Shown here: piece after piece, positions 33,961 through 41,741 of the stretch
How the letters are laid out: every line of letters starts with the position of its first letter
How positions within the stretch are numbered: position 1 is the first letter of the stretch
DNA from: SIG607 sp045537575
GTDB lineage: Bacteria; Bacillota; Clostridia; Oscillospirales; Acutalibacteraceae
Direction of reading: 5' to 3'
Assembly (NCBI GenBank): GCA_045537575.1
Contig: JAZSPU010000041.1
Coordinates: 1 to 56,556 of the forward strand
Length of the DNA stretch: 56,556 nt
Position numbers and translations under genes: made by a program
Notes under the pieces: model-generated
What the model was told of the DNA's origin: nothing
The model's database searches: none
Seen by the model: only the letters and a program-made list of their open reading frames with translations

Positions 33961-34022
33961 GACTTTATTAAACAGGGAAAATGTTATATAATATATGGTA
34001 AATACTCTAAGGAGATATATAA

Positions 34023-36746
34023 ATGGGACTTTTTACAAAGATGTTCGGTGACTACAGCGAAAGAGAAATCAAAAAAATTCTTCCCCTTCAAAAAAAGGTT
34101 TTAGAGCTTGAGGAAGAATATAAAGCGCTGAGCGATGATGCACTTAAAGCCAAAACGGCTGAATTTAAAGAAAGATATAATAACGGCGAGAGTCTTGACC
34201 AACTTTTGCCCGAGGCTTTTGCTGCCTGCAGAGAAGCGGGTGACAGAGTTCTTTCGATGCGTCATTTCCCCGTACAGATAATCGGCGGTATCGTTCTTCA
34301 TCAAGGAAGAATCAGCGAAATGAAAACAGGTGAAGGTAAAACCCTTGTGGCAACCCTTCCTGCCTATCTTAATGCTATTTCGGGCAAAGGCGTTCATATT
34401 GTAACGGTTAATGATTACCTTGCAAAGCGTGACTCTGAATGGATGGGTAAAATCTATCGCTTTATGGGACTTAGCGTTGGTCTTATCGTTCACGGAATGA
34501 ACAAGGACGAAAAACGCGAAGCCTATAATGCAGACATTACCTACTGTACCAATAACGAGCTCGGCTTTGATTATCTTAGAGATAATATGGTGATTTATGC
34601 TTCCGACAGAGTTCAGCGCGGACATAATTTTGCTATAGTGGATGAGGTTGACTCCATACTTATTGATGAAGCAAGAACCCCTCTTATTATTTCGGGACAG
34701 GGCGAAAAATCTACCGACCTTTATGAGAAAACCAACCGTTTTGTAAGAGGTCTTAAAAAATTTGTTGTTAAGGAAACCAATGACAAGGTAAGCGACGAGG
34801 AAAATAATTACGACGGCGACTACGTTGTTGACGAAAAGGCAAGAACTGCTACCCTTACTCCTTCGGGTGTTGCTAAGGCAGAACAGTATTTCGGAATTGA
34901 AAATCTTAATGATGCTGAAAATATAACCATTTCACACCACGTAACTCAGGCTATACGCGCTTACGGTGTTATGAAGCGCGACGTTGACTACGTTGTAAAA
35001 GACGGCGAGGTTATTATCGTTGACGAGTTTACGGGCAGACTTATGTTCGGCAGACGCTATAACGAGGGACTTCATCAGGCTATTGAAGCTAAAGAGGGGG
35101 TAAAGGTTGCTCAGGAATCAAAAACTCTTGCTACCATAACCTTCCAGAACTTCTTCCGTCTTTATTCAAAGCTTTCGGGTATGACAGGTACCGCTACCAC
35201 CGAAAGAGCGGAATTTGAACAGATTTATAAGCTTGATGTTATTGAAATTCCCACAAATAAGCCTGTTATAAGAGAAGATCAGGACGATATTATCTATAAA
35301 ACCGAACTTGCTAAATTTAAGGCTGTTATAAATAATATTATGGAGTGCCACGCAAAAGGTCAGCCTGTGCTTGTAGGTACTGTAACCATTGAAAAGAGTG
35401 AAATTTTAAGTAAGCTTCTTAAGATGCAAAAGGTTCCCCATAACGTACTTAATGCTAAGCATCACGAAAAAGAAGCAGAGATAATTGCTCAGGCAGGAAA
35501 GCTGGGCGCTGTTACCATTGCTACCAATATGGCAGGTAGAGGTACCGATATTATGCTTGGCGGTAATGCGGAATATCTTGCAAAGGCAGAGCTTAAGCAT
35601 CAAGGCTATTCTGATGAGATTATTACCGAGGCTACAGGCTTTGCCGAAACAAGTGACGCCGAAATTAAAAAGGCAAGAGACGAATATAAACGTCTATACG
35701 ACGGCTTTAAGGAGCAAATTGCTCCCGAAGCGCAGAAGGTAAGAGAAGCAGGGGGACTGTGTATAATCGGTACCGAACGTCACGATTCCAGACGTATTGA
35801 TAATCAGCTCAGAGGCCGTGCAGGACGTCAGGGAGACCCCGGTACAACCGTTTTCTATATTTCTCTTGAAGATGACCTTATGAGACTTTTCGGCGGTGAG
35901 AGAATCGGCGCTATGATGGATACTCTCAGAGTGGATGAGGATATGCCTCTTCAGTTCGGTATGCTGTCAAAGAGTATTGAAAGCGCTCAGAAAAAGAAGG
36001 AAGGTATTAACTTTGCTTCCCGTAAGAGTGTGCTTGATTATGATGATGTTATGAATCAGCAGCGCGAGATGATATACACTCAGCGTAACAAGGTGCTTGA
36101 CGGTGAGGATATTAAGGATTCTATCCGCCGTATGATTAATGACAGTATCGAAAGAAATGCCGCTCCCTTTATCAGCGACATAGACGTGGATAACTGGAAC
36201 CTTGACGGACTAAGAGAGTATTTCCTAGGCTGGATATGTAAGGAAAATGATTTTAAATTTACTACTGACGAAAAGAACTCCTTGACTCAAGAGGATATAA
36301 TTAATTCTCTTAAGACTATGGCAAATGAGCGCTATGAGGCAAGGGAAAAAGAGTTCGGAACTGATACAATGCGCGAAATGGAAAGGGTTGTTCTTCTTTC
36401 CAGCGTTGACGTTAACTGGATGGACCATATTGATGCTATGGATCAGCTTCGTCAGGGTATCGGACTTCGCGCTTACGGTCAGCACGACCCTGTTGTTGCT
36501 TACCGAAATGAAAGTGCCGATATGTTCAATGCTATGAATGATGAAATTAAGGACAGAACCGCAAAGCTTACCCTTTCGGTTGTTATAAGACGTGAAGAGG
36601 ATATCCAGCGCAAAAAGGTTGCTGAGGAAACCTCTACCGACGGCACTAAAACGGTAAGAGGCAAAGGCGCGGTGGCGCTTAACGCTCCATGTCCTTGCGG
36701 AAGCGGGCTTAAATATAAACGCTGTTGCGGAAAAAATGCTAATTAA
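34023..36746 (+). CDS. secA: Preprotein translocase ATPase SecA
   Basis: 907 residues, full length. Walker A in EMKTGEGKTLVATLPAY, DEAD-like VDEVDSILIDEARTPLI, NBD2 with GRAGRQGDPGTT, the scaffold helix region and a C-terminal zinc motif CPCGSGLKYKRCCGK that binds SecB/lipids/ribosomes. It drives proteins, such as the dockerin proteins here, through SecYEG. RBS AAGGAGAT; a weak promoter (TATAAT at 33987-33992) precedes it. Confidence 0.97.
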   Translation: MGLFTKMFGDYSEREIKKILPLQKKVLELEEEYKALSDDALKAKTAEFKERYNNGESLDQLLPEAFAACREAGDRVLSMRHFPVQIIGGIVLHQGRISEMKTGEGKTLVATLPAYLNAISGKGVHIVTVNDYLAKRDSEWMGKIYRFMGLSVGLIVHGMNKDEKREAYNADITYCTNNELGFDYLRDNMVIYASDRVQRGHNFAIVDEVDSILIDEARTPLIISGQGEKSTDLYEKTNRFVRGLKKFVVKETNDKVSDEENNYDGDYVVDEKARTATLTPSGVAKAEQYFGIENLNDAENITISHHVTQAIRAYGVMKRDVDYVVKDGEVIIVDEFTGRLMFGRRYNEGLHQAIEAKEGVKVAQESKTLATITFQNFFRLYSKLSGMTGTATTERAEFEQIYKLDVIEIPTNKPVIREDQDDIIYKTELAKFKAVINNIMECHAKGQPVLVGTVTIEKSEILSKLLKMQKVPHNVLNAKHHEKEAEIIAQAGKLGAVTIATNMAGRGTDIMLGGNAEYLAKAELKHQGYSDEIITEATGFAETSDAEIKKARDEYKRLYDGFKEQIAPEAQKVREAGGLCIIGTERHDSRRIDNQLRGRAGRQGDPGTTVFYISLEDDLMRLFGGERIGAMMDTLRVDEDMPLQFGMLSKSIESAQKKKEGINFASRKSVLDYDDVMNQQREMIYTQRNKVLDGEDIKDSIRRMINDSIERNAAPFISDIDVDNWNLDGLREYFLGWICKENDFKFTTDEKNSLTQEDIINSLKTMANERYEAREKEFGTDTMREMERVVLLSSVDVNWMDHIDAMDQLRQGIGLRAYGQHDPVVAYRNESADMFNAMNDEIKDRTAKLTLSVVIRREEDIQRKKVAEETSTDGTKTVRGKGAVALNAPCPCGSGLKYKRCCGKNAN

Positions 36747-36750
36747 ACTG

Positions 36751-36782
36751 AAATCAGGATGGAACCCCCATCCTGATTTTTT
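36751..36782 (+). terminator. secA terminator
   Basis: 12-bp stem AAATCAGGATGG/CCATCCTGATTT with AACCC loop and six T. It isolates secA from the cotJ operon. A small hairpin CGGGT/ACCCG (36796-36811) lies in the cotJA leader. Confidence 0.9.
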
Positions 36783-36826
36783 CATATACTGTTAACGGGT
36801 GTGACTACCCGAAAGGAGAAAATAAA

Positions 36827-37006
36827 ATGATTGATTTGGAAAAAATAAGAAATTCTGTAAGAGAAGACGATGACTGCATACAGGCATTGACTCTTGTTTT
36901 TATTGAAAATCAGACACTGGAACAACTTTACGAGCCTGAAACTGCATTTGTTCGCGGAACGGCATTTCCCGAACTGGATAAACCCTTGTGTGTGGGAGGA
37001 AAGTAA
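36827..37006 (+). CDS. cotJA: Spore-coat-associated protein CotJA
   Basis: 59 residues, ending ...LEQLYEPETAFVRGTAFPEL-DKP, the CotJA signature (Y-P--AL--GT-FPEL--P). RBS AAAGGAGA. CotJA belongs to the cotJABC operon that adds proteins to the spore coat in the mother cell, so the host makes endospores. It has no sure sigma-E promoter that I can place. Confidence 0.85.
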   Translation: MIDLEKIRNSVREDDDCIQALTLVFIENQTLEQLYEPETAFVRGTAFPELDKPLCVGGK

Positions 37007-37010
37007 AACT

Positions 37011-37274
37011 ATGGATAAATGTAAAATGCTAAGAACAATACACGCTCTTGATTTTTCTATAAAGGAAATGGAGCTATATCTTGACGTGCATCCCCATAAC
37101 CGCAAGGCTTTAAATCTCATAAATGATTTAAGACGCAAACGCGAAATTGCGGTAATGAACTACGAAAAAATGTACGGAAAGTATATCGTTACCACCCATG
37201 ACAGTGTAGGAATGGATAACTGGGAATGGATAAATTCTCCATGGCCTTGGGAAGCAAAGGAGTGTGAAATGTAA
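37011..37274 (+). CDS. cotJB: Spore coat protein CotJB
   Basis: 87 residues with the CotJB features: ALDFSIKEMELYLDVHPHN, an R-K-R region, YEKMYGKYI and WINSPWPWEAKE. ATG at 37011, 10 bases after GGGAGGA. Its TAA overlaps the ATG of cotJC by one base, as expected for the intact cotJABC operon. Confidence 0.9.
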   Translation: MDKCKMLRTIHALDFSIKEMELYLDVHPHNRKALNLINDLRRKREIAVMNYEKMYGKYIVTTHDSVGMDNWEWINSPWPWEAKECEM

Positions 37275-37387
37275 TGTGGCAATATGAAAAGAAACTTCAA
37301 TACCCCGTAAACATCAAAAACCCTAACCCTAGGTACGCTCAGATAATAATCAGTCAGTACGGAGGTTCGTACAGTAAAAAGATATAA
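37274..37387 (+). pseudogene. cotJC: Spore coat protein CotJC, N-terminal fragment cut by the prophage
   Basis: Only 37 codons: MWQYEKKLQYPVNIK... matches the start of CotJC (manganese-catalase-like, about 190 residues) up to ISQYGG (residues 27-31). Beyond this the frame reads SYSKKI and stops inside the integrated element. In other CotJC proteins QYGG is followed by a D/E-rich GEL segment, which is missing. The remaining 150 or so codons should lie past the far prophage end outside this window. The gene may be restored if the element leaves. Confidence 0.9.
37357..37372. other. Left attachment site (attL) in cotJC
   Basis: GTACG/CGTAC inverted repeat (37357-37361 and 37368-37372) around GAGGTT, centred on the Gly-Gly codons where homology to CotJC ends. 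Serine integrases recombine at short cores flanked by such arms, so the crossover probably lies in GGAGG at 37361-37365. The matching attR is not in the window. Confidence 0.65.
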
Positions 37388-37390
37388 TAA

Positions 37391-38848
37391 TCATTCGTGA
37401 AACAAGACTTCCAGTTCGGAAGCGGATTTATTATAAGTGATAGTTTGGATTATAGAGCGCAGCGCTTCGTTTTTAGCGGAAGCGGAAATGTTATCATTTT
37501 TTATCACTTTAAGCACATCAGATATTTTGTTTTGAATTATAGCTCTTTGACTTTTTAGGTCGGTGCCTTTGGTACCGGCCTTTTTTTGTTTTTCTAGGCT
37601 TCTTTCGATTCTTTTAATTGAATCTAACGTTGCGGTTTTATTTGCCTTGTATTCTTCGAGAGTGTCTATACCGTCTTGATAAGCTTTTTTGATACGCTCA
37701 AGCTTAAGCTTTTCATTACGGAGGATTATATTTAAATCCTTTTCTTTCTCAGAGATATTAACTTGCTCTAATTCTGCTATTTTGAATACTCCGCTGACCT
37801 GAGCCATTTCAAGATAATCAATAATCGCTTTTTCAGCTTTTTTGACAGATATACTGTGGGAAACATGACAACTTCCACGCGCATAGTTATGACATTGCAG
37901 AGACTTTGTTTGCAATGCAGACTGAAGAACTAACGTAGCACCGCAGGTATCACAACGGATAAGCCCTTTAAGCATATAGTCAACAGGTTGTTCTCTACGC
38001 TGATATTTTCCATACAGTTTTTTTGTTTCATCAAGTTTGTCTTGAACCTTATTGAAGAGATCCTCTGAAATTATAGGTTCGTGTTTGCCTTGAACTACAA
38101 GAATATGTTCATCGTTGTAGTCACGTTTTGATGCAGCTCTACCATCACTACTCCAACGCAGTTTACCGCAGTAAACGGGGTTTCTCAGCATATATTCGAT
38201 AAATCTGTTATCTGGCATATTTCCGCGAACGGTACGAATACCAAGTTTACCGTATTTATCAGCTAAAGCTCTTAGTCCCATTCCGTCGAGATAGTCACAA
38301 AAAACTTGACGTACAAAAGGAGCCTGTTCGTTAGGAATATACTGGCTGTTTTCCATTGTATAACCAATAGGAGCAGGGCATACAGGTTCACCGCGCTTAA
38401 ATTTTTCAAGCATACCTCTTTTAACTTCACCTGATAAATTCACCAAGTAGTAAGAGTCGGTCCATTCGATAATTCTTTCAACCAATTCTCCGAAGGCGCC
38501 TTCGGGAAGCGGTTCTGATATAGAAACGACTTCTATACCATTTCTTTTTAGCATTGATTTTAAGACTATAGCTTCTTCTTGGTTACGTGCAAAACGGGAA
38601 AACTTCCAAACAAGAATTATATCAAAAGGTTTGGGCTTTTGTTTAGCGATAGAAATCATTCTTTGAAAACTATCTCTTTTTGCCATACTCTTACCGGATT
38701 TTCCGCCATCTTCAGCATAGATGTGTTCTTCAAGAAGAATTATTCCGTTTTTCTCAGCGAAACTGCGTATATTGCTCAACTGACTGTCGGGGCTGTATTC
38801 AGTTTGCATATCAGTACTCACACGGATATAAGCAGCAGCAGTTTTCAC
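37391..38848 (-). CDS. Large serine recombinase (prophage integrase)
   Basis: 485 residues. Resolvase domain 1-150 with nucleophile Ser11 in AAYIRVSTDMQ and SRFARN arginines; recombinase domain about 160-265; a zinc ribbon with CDTCGATL (about 297-304) and CHNYARGSCH; then a coiled coil (about 365-430). GTG start at 38848, RBS AGAGGTGAT. The stop is only 20 bases from attL, the usual place for an integrase. It inserts and, with a directionality partner, excises the element from cotJC. Confidence 0.95.
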   Translation of the reverse strand: MKTAAAYIRVSTDMQTEYSPDSQLSNIRSFAEKNGIILLEEHIYAEDGGKSGKSMAKRDSFQRMISIAKQKPKPFDIILVWKFSRFARNQEEAIVLKSMLKRNGIEVVSISEPLPEGAFGELVERIIEWTDSYYLVNLSGEVKRGMLEKFKRGEPVCPAPIGYTMENSQYIPNEQAPFVRQVFCDYLDGMGLRALADKYGKLGIRTVRGNMPDNRFIEYMLRNPVYCGKLRWSSDGRAASKRDYNDEHILVVQGKHEPIISEDLFNKVQDKLDETKKLYGKYQRREQPVDYMLKGLIRCDTCGATLVLQSALQTKSLQCHNYARGSCHVSHSISVKKAEKAIIDYLEMAQVSGVFKIAELEQVNISEKEKDLNIILRNEKLKLERIKKAYQDGIDTLEEYKANKTATLDSIKRIERSLEKQKKAGTKGTDLKSQRAIIQNKISDVLKVIKNDNISASAKNEALRSIIQTITYNKSASELEVLFHE

Positions 38849-38889
38849 GCTATCACCTCTTTTTATAAATGTTGAAATTGGTTGTTTTT

Positions 38890-38937
38890 TGTCGATTTAT
38901 GTGCTTAAAAGGCACAAACATATATAATTTTGTCGAA
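38890..38937. promoter_or_regulatory. Divergent control region with two 0A-like boxes
   Basis: TGTCGAT (38890-38896) and TGTCGAA (38931-38937) match the Spo0A box core TGTCGAA/TGNCGAA. Between them lie a TGTGC/GCACA palindrome (38900-38916) and TATAAT (38923-38928) for the Spo0A-like gene, without a good -35 box. On the minus strand the first box (read ATCGACA) overlaps the -35 position of a candidate integrase promoter (TTTATA at 38869-38864). A third TGTCGAA is at 39437-39443. Confidence 0.55.
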
Positions 38938-38952
38938 ATAGGGGGATTTATT

Positions 38953-39306
38953 ATGACGACAATACACGATTTATTGCACTCACTTGGAATTACGGGAAAA
39001 TACAGCGGATACTTAATGACGGTAAAGGCTTGTAATTTAATTATGCAAGATGAATCTAGATTACTTAAGGTTACAAAATTATTATATCCTGTTGTGGCCG
39101 AACAGTGTGAAGTAGGTAAGATAACTGTTGAAAGAAACATTCGCACCATAGTTTATAAGGCTTGGGATACGAATAGAGAAAAACTTTGTGAGATAGCAAG
39201 ATTTAATCTTACAACTCCGCCCACTGCCACAGAGTTTTTAGATATGCTGGTTTCTCATTTAAGAAAGATACAAGAAGAGGAAAAAGAAACTTTAACCAAA
39301 GTCTAA
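38953..39306 (+). CDS. Spo0A C-terminal-domain-like DNA-binding protein
   Basis: 117 residues, no receiver domain. It follows the Spo0A effector domain throughout: IHDLLHSLGI, GYL (30s), LLKVTKLLYPVVAEQ (as SITKVLYPDIAKK in Bacillus Spo0A), the recognition region ITVERNIRTIVYKAW (as RVERAIRHAIEVAW), and PPTATEFLDML at the end. The DNA-contacting E-R and R are kept. ATG at 38953 after GGGGGA; a longer frame from 38869 would need translation through the promoter. It could mimic or compete with host Spo0A at 0A boxes, or direct excision. Confidence 0.85.
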   Translation: MTTIHDLLHSLGITGKYSGYLMTVKACNLIMQDESRLLKVTKLLYPVVAEQCEVGKITVERNIRTIVYKAWDTNREKLCEIARFNLTTPPTATEFLDMLVSHLRKIQEEEKETLTKV

Positions 39307-39328
39307 AAGTAATGGAGTTACAGTTAGT

Positions 39329-39363
39329 GGTTCGTTTCTTTATATGGAAGCGGACCTTTTATT
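39329..39363 (+). terminator. Terminator after the Spo0A-like gene
   Basis: 10-bp stem with two G-T pairs, GGTTCGTTTC/GGAAGCGGACC, then TTTTATT. The next 90 bases to the repressor stop hold a third 0A-like box (39437) and no gene. Confidence 0.75.
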
Positions 39364-39454
39364 AAAATTACTTTTTGTCATAATACGTTGTATTTCGTCG
39401 TTTATTGAATAAAAAATGCATTAAGAAGTATTATTTTGTCGAAAGCTATTTAGG

Positions 39455-40159
39455 TTAAAAAATGTCTCTTATTAACATTTTAGCTATGCCCATTATCTTA
39501 CAGTGCTCAAGCTCTTCACCTTCAACAGTCTTTGGTGCAATATTAGGGTTGATTGCTACTAAGCGCATCCAGTCCTCACCCTGCACGAATTCCACCTTTT
39601 TAAGTGAGGCATATTCGTTGTCATAGAGAACTGCACCAACTTGACCACTGTAATCAAGTGTGGGGGTTTTGAGAATGAGAACCTTGTCACCCTCCTGATA
39701 TGTGGGATACATACTGTCTCCTTTAACTTGAAGGACGAAGTACTCTTCCATAGCTCTGCCCTTTAAGTAAGAAAGCGGTATGTCTACCGTGTCTCCGTCC
39801 CAGTCTTCAAGGGCGATACTGTCGTATCCGGCGGCAATTTCGCCTATGACTGGGAAGGTGACATGATTGTCAACTATCTTTGGAGTGGGGTAGCGGTCTA
39901 TATCTAATGCAGTTTCTTCCATAGGTACGTTTAGTCCCATTAGCCAAGCGGGAGATACGTTTAATGTAAGACTTAATATTTTTAATTTGTCTTGCCCGGG
40001 GATTACTTTGCCGGAGATATATTGGCTTAAGTCACTTTTATTTAATTTTTGGTTATACATATTACAGTACGGTTGTGCTGCGGATAAAATATCCACCTGC
40101 TTAATATTTTTGATTTTCATTATTTTTTTCAATCTGTTAGCTGTGCTATCAATATACAA
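39455..40159 (-). CDS. LexA/CI-like phage repressor (HTH plus S24 peptidase)
   Basis: 234 residues from a TTG at 40159 (6 bases after GGAGGTG). N-terminal XRE HTH (about 8-72) and a C-terminal S24 peptidase: self-cleavage bond Ala110-Gly111 in GEIAAGYD, catalytic Ser149 in KGDSMYP and Lys187/188 in ASLKKVE. So DNA damage via RecA should make it cut itself and start lytic growth. It is divergent from the early promoter at 40246 and should bind the palindromes at 40202-40297. Confidence 0.92.
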   Translation of the reverse strand: MYIDSTANRLKKIMKIKNIKQVDILSAAQPYCNMYNQKLNKSDLSQYISGKVIPGQDKLKILSLTLNVSPAWLMGLNVPMEETALDIDRYPTPKIVDNHVTFPVIGEIAAGYDSIALEDWDGDTVDIPLSYLKGRAMEEYFVLQVKGDSMYPTYQEGDKVLILKTPTLDYSGQVGAVLYDNEYASLKKVEFVQGEDWMRLVAINPNIAPKTVEGEELEHCKIMGIAKMLIRDIF

Positions 40160-40178
40160 TTTTAACACCTCCGCGGGT

Positions 40179-40297
40179 ATTATAGCACAAGTATTCAAAA
40201 AGTTCAAGGAAAATGAACAAAAAATTCAAAAAAATGAATTTAGGGTTGACAATAAGAAAAATAAATGGTATAATTTGGATGGTTCAAAATATTGAAC
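40179..40297. promoter_or_regulatory. Lysis/lysogeny switch: two promoters and three operators
   Basis: Repressor promoter on the minus strand: TTGAAC (40207-40202), 17, TATAAT (40184-40179). Early promoter on the plus strand: TTGACA (40246-40251), 17, TATAAT (40269-40274), a perfect consensus. Operators: GTTCA-N7-TGAAC (40202-40218, on the repressor's -35), AATTCA-N6-TGAATT (40223-40240), and the perfect GTTCAA-AATA-TTGAAC (40282-40297, at the early start). Confidence 0.8.
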
Positions 40298-40348
40298 TTA
40301 ATGATTTTAAACAAATTCCCCCTACCGAGGGGGCAGGGGGTGAGAGGG

Positions 40349-40537
40349 ATGAAAGGTATTGCGATAGTAATGCTAATACTTTCAGGAGTAGGGTTGCTTA
40401 TAGCAATTTTTCTCGCAGTGATGGTTTCGATACGTATTATATCGGATATGGTAAGCACTAAGAGATGCTATGATGACTTAGAAGAAAGATTAAGAAAAAT
40501 CAATAGTGCTTCCGATTGCGATGATTCTTACGATTAA
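40349..40537 (+). CDS. Small single-span membrane protein, early prophage gene
   Basis: 62 residues with one strong membrane helix (about 3-34) and a charged tail. First gene after the early promoter. ATG at 40349; the leader includes the hairpin CCCCCT/GAGGGGG around 40318-40334 and a GGGGG site. Its 3' end overlaps the converging gene at 40500 by 38 bases. Function unknown; small membrane proteins here often block superinfection. Confidence 0.55.
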   Translation: MKGIAIVMLILSGVGLLIAIFLAVMVSIRIISDMVSTKRCYDDLEERLRKINSASDCDDSYD

Positions 40538-40901
40538 AAATTTTCAATCTTTTGTGCATTTCACAGGTGGCTAAATCTAATAATTGAATTGTTTTATTAG
40601 ATTGCGGATGTTCACGGACAGAGAAATAGAGTTCCTTAGTAATCTTATTTAACTCGTAATCTGTGGTAAGCATTGCTTTAGTATAAATCTTAACGAAATT
40701 ATGAGTCTCTTCTATGGTTATAGAATTAGCGTTCCTTTTTGTACAGTAGGTTAAAAATTCAGAATATATTTCAAGCCTTTCCTTTTCTTTTTCCATATTC
40801 TGATTGCTGTGAGTTTGATATATGGTAACAATTGCCGTAACGATTATTGATATGACAGCTACTCCTAATGATGCTAAAGAGACAATTAGTTCAACGTTCA
40901 T
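40500..40901 (-). CDS. Membrane-anchored protein of unknown function
   Basis: 133 residues: N-terminal membrane helix (4-27), then a charged helical region (EKEKERLEIYSEF, IYTKAMLTTDYELNKITKEL). RBS AAAGGAGG fixes the ATG at 40901. It lies on the strand opposite to its early neighbours, as lysogenic-conversion genes often do, so it may be expressed from the prophage. Confidence 0.65.
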   Translation of the reverse strand: MNVELIVSLASLGVAVISIIVTAIVTIYQTHSNQNMEKEKERLEIYSEFLTYCTKRNANSITIEETHNFVKIYTKAMLTTDYELNKITKELYFSVREHPQSNKTIQLLDLATCEMHKRLKIFNRKNHRNRKHY

Positions 40902-40966
40902 TATAATTCCTCCTTTTATAGGAGATATTATAACATATTATTTAAAAAAGAAAAGAGGAAAAGAAA

Positions 40967-41185
40967 ATGGCATACGACTATTCGATACTTAATGGTAAAA
41001 TCGTAGAGGTGTGCAAAACACGAAGTGAGTTCGCTAAAAGGATGAATATTTCCGAACGCACATTGTCGCTTAAACTGGGTGGAAAAGTATCGTGGAAGCA
41101 ACCGGAAATGGTGCGGGCTTGCAAGGTGCTTAATATCCCACATAAAGATATACCGAGCTATTTTTTTAAACTGAAAGTTCAATAA
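40967..41185 (+). CDS. Cro-like HTH protein (DUF739 type)
   Basis: 72 residues: AYDYSILNGKIVEVCKTRSEFAKRMNISERTLSLKLGGKVSW, the DUF739 HTH plan found as Cro-like regulator in Firmicute phages. RBS AGAGGAAAAG. Probably shuts off early genes or opposes the CI-like repressor. Confidence 0.85.
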   Translation: MAYDYSILNGKIVEVCKTRSEFAKRMNISERTLSLKLGGKVSWKQPEMVRACKVLNIPHKDIPSYFFKLKVQ

Positions 41186-41205
41186 ATTGAACATAGGAGA
41201 AAAAT

Positions 41206-41355
41206 GTGGCACCTATAGAGCTAAAGCCCGCCTCGGTGAACGAAAAAGGTGAGCTTGAATTTGAAAAGGTTGTAGTGGTTGTCAAAAAAGATAAAACAAT
41301 GGAAGCTATTGAGGAAGCGGAATATCACAAGTTATTTTCCGAAACTTCTACATAA
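41206..41355 (+). CDS. Small conserved-type phage protein
   Basis: 49 residues from GTG at 41206 (RBS TAGGAGA). Mostly acidic: LKPASVNEKGELEFEKVVVVV. No recognised family. It overlaps the converging zinc protein by 31 bases at its 3' end. Confidence 0.5.
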   Translation: MAPIELKPASVNEKGELEFEKVVVVVKKDKTMEAIEEAEYHKLFSETST

Positions 41356-41546
41356 ATCTTTTTTCCACAATGACATTTTATGATTTTATTGAGTTTTTCT
41401 TTTGTAAGAAAAAGTACTCTGTTGCAGTCGGGGCATTTGGTTTCTAAATAGTCAGAAACTTCACTAAGTTTAATGGAATTACCGTGCTCATCGCTAAAAC
41501 CAGTGATAATGCAACCAGCTACACCTTCAAATTTTTTACCATCCAT
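41325..41546 (-). CDS. Zinc-ribbon protein
   Basis: 73 residues with CPDCNRVLFLTKEKLNKIIK-C-C, that is two knuckles CPDC and CHC that could bind one zinc. RBS AAGGAGAG. It has its own strong promoter at 41598-41570 and is opposite to the early genes. No function known. Confidence 0.75.
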   Translation of the reverse strand: MDGKKFEGVAGCIITGFSDEHGNSIKLSEVSDYLETKCPDCNRVLFLTKEKLNKIIKCHCGKKIYVEVSENNL

Positions 41547-41569
41547 TATATCTCTCCTTTCTTGGAGTG

Positions 41570-41598
41570 ATTATAACACATTAAAAATTAAATATCAA
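41570..41598 (-). promoter_or_regulatory. Promoter of the zinc-ribbon gene
   Basis: Minus strand TTGATA (41598-41593), 17-bp spacer, TATAAT (41575-41570). Its -35 box ends two bases from the inverted repeat unit at 41601. Confidence 0.75.
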
Positions 41599-41600
41599 AC

Positions 41601-41725
41601 GTGACCTGTCGGTTAAGTACATACTGGTGGTTTTACTCCTTTTTTAATATATCCCCCATTAGCACATCTATATAAAAATCACCCATTATATTTTTCCATC
41701 GGTGTGTACTTAACCGACAGGTCAC
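41601..41725. repeat. 125-bp unit with 21-bp perfect inverted repeats
   Basis: GTGACCTGTCGGTTAAGTAC+A (41601-41621) is exactly the complement of 41705-41725. The 83 bases between are AT-rich, with TATATAAAAAT and, on the minus strand, TATAAT and AAAAGGAG. No clear target duplication flanks it. It could be a miniature inverted-repeat element, an invertible switch, or a large cruciform regulatory site. It sits between a minus-strand promoter and the ribosome site of the gene at 41742. Confidence 0.85.
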
Positions 41726-41741
41726 AAAGGAGAAAAAGGTT

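Noticed and set aside
36783..36811. Sigma-E promoter for cotJABC (CATATACT near 36783)
   Set aside because: The -10-like word is suggestive, but the -35 position falls in the secA terminator and does not match, so it is not claimed.
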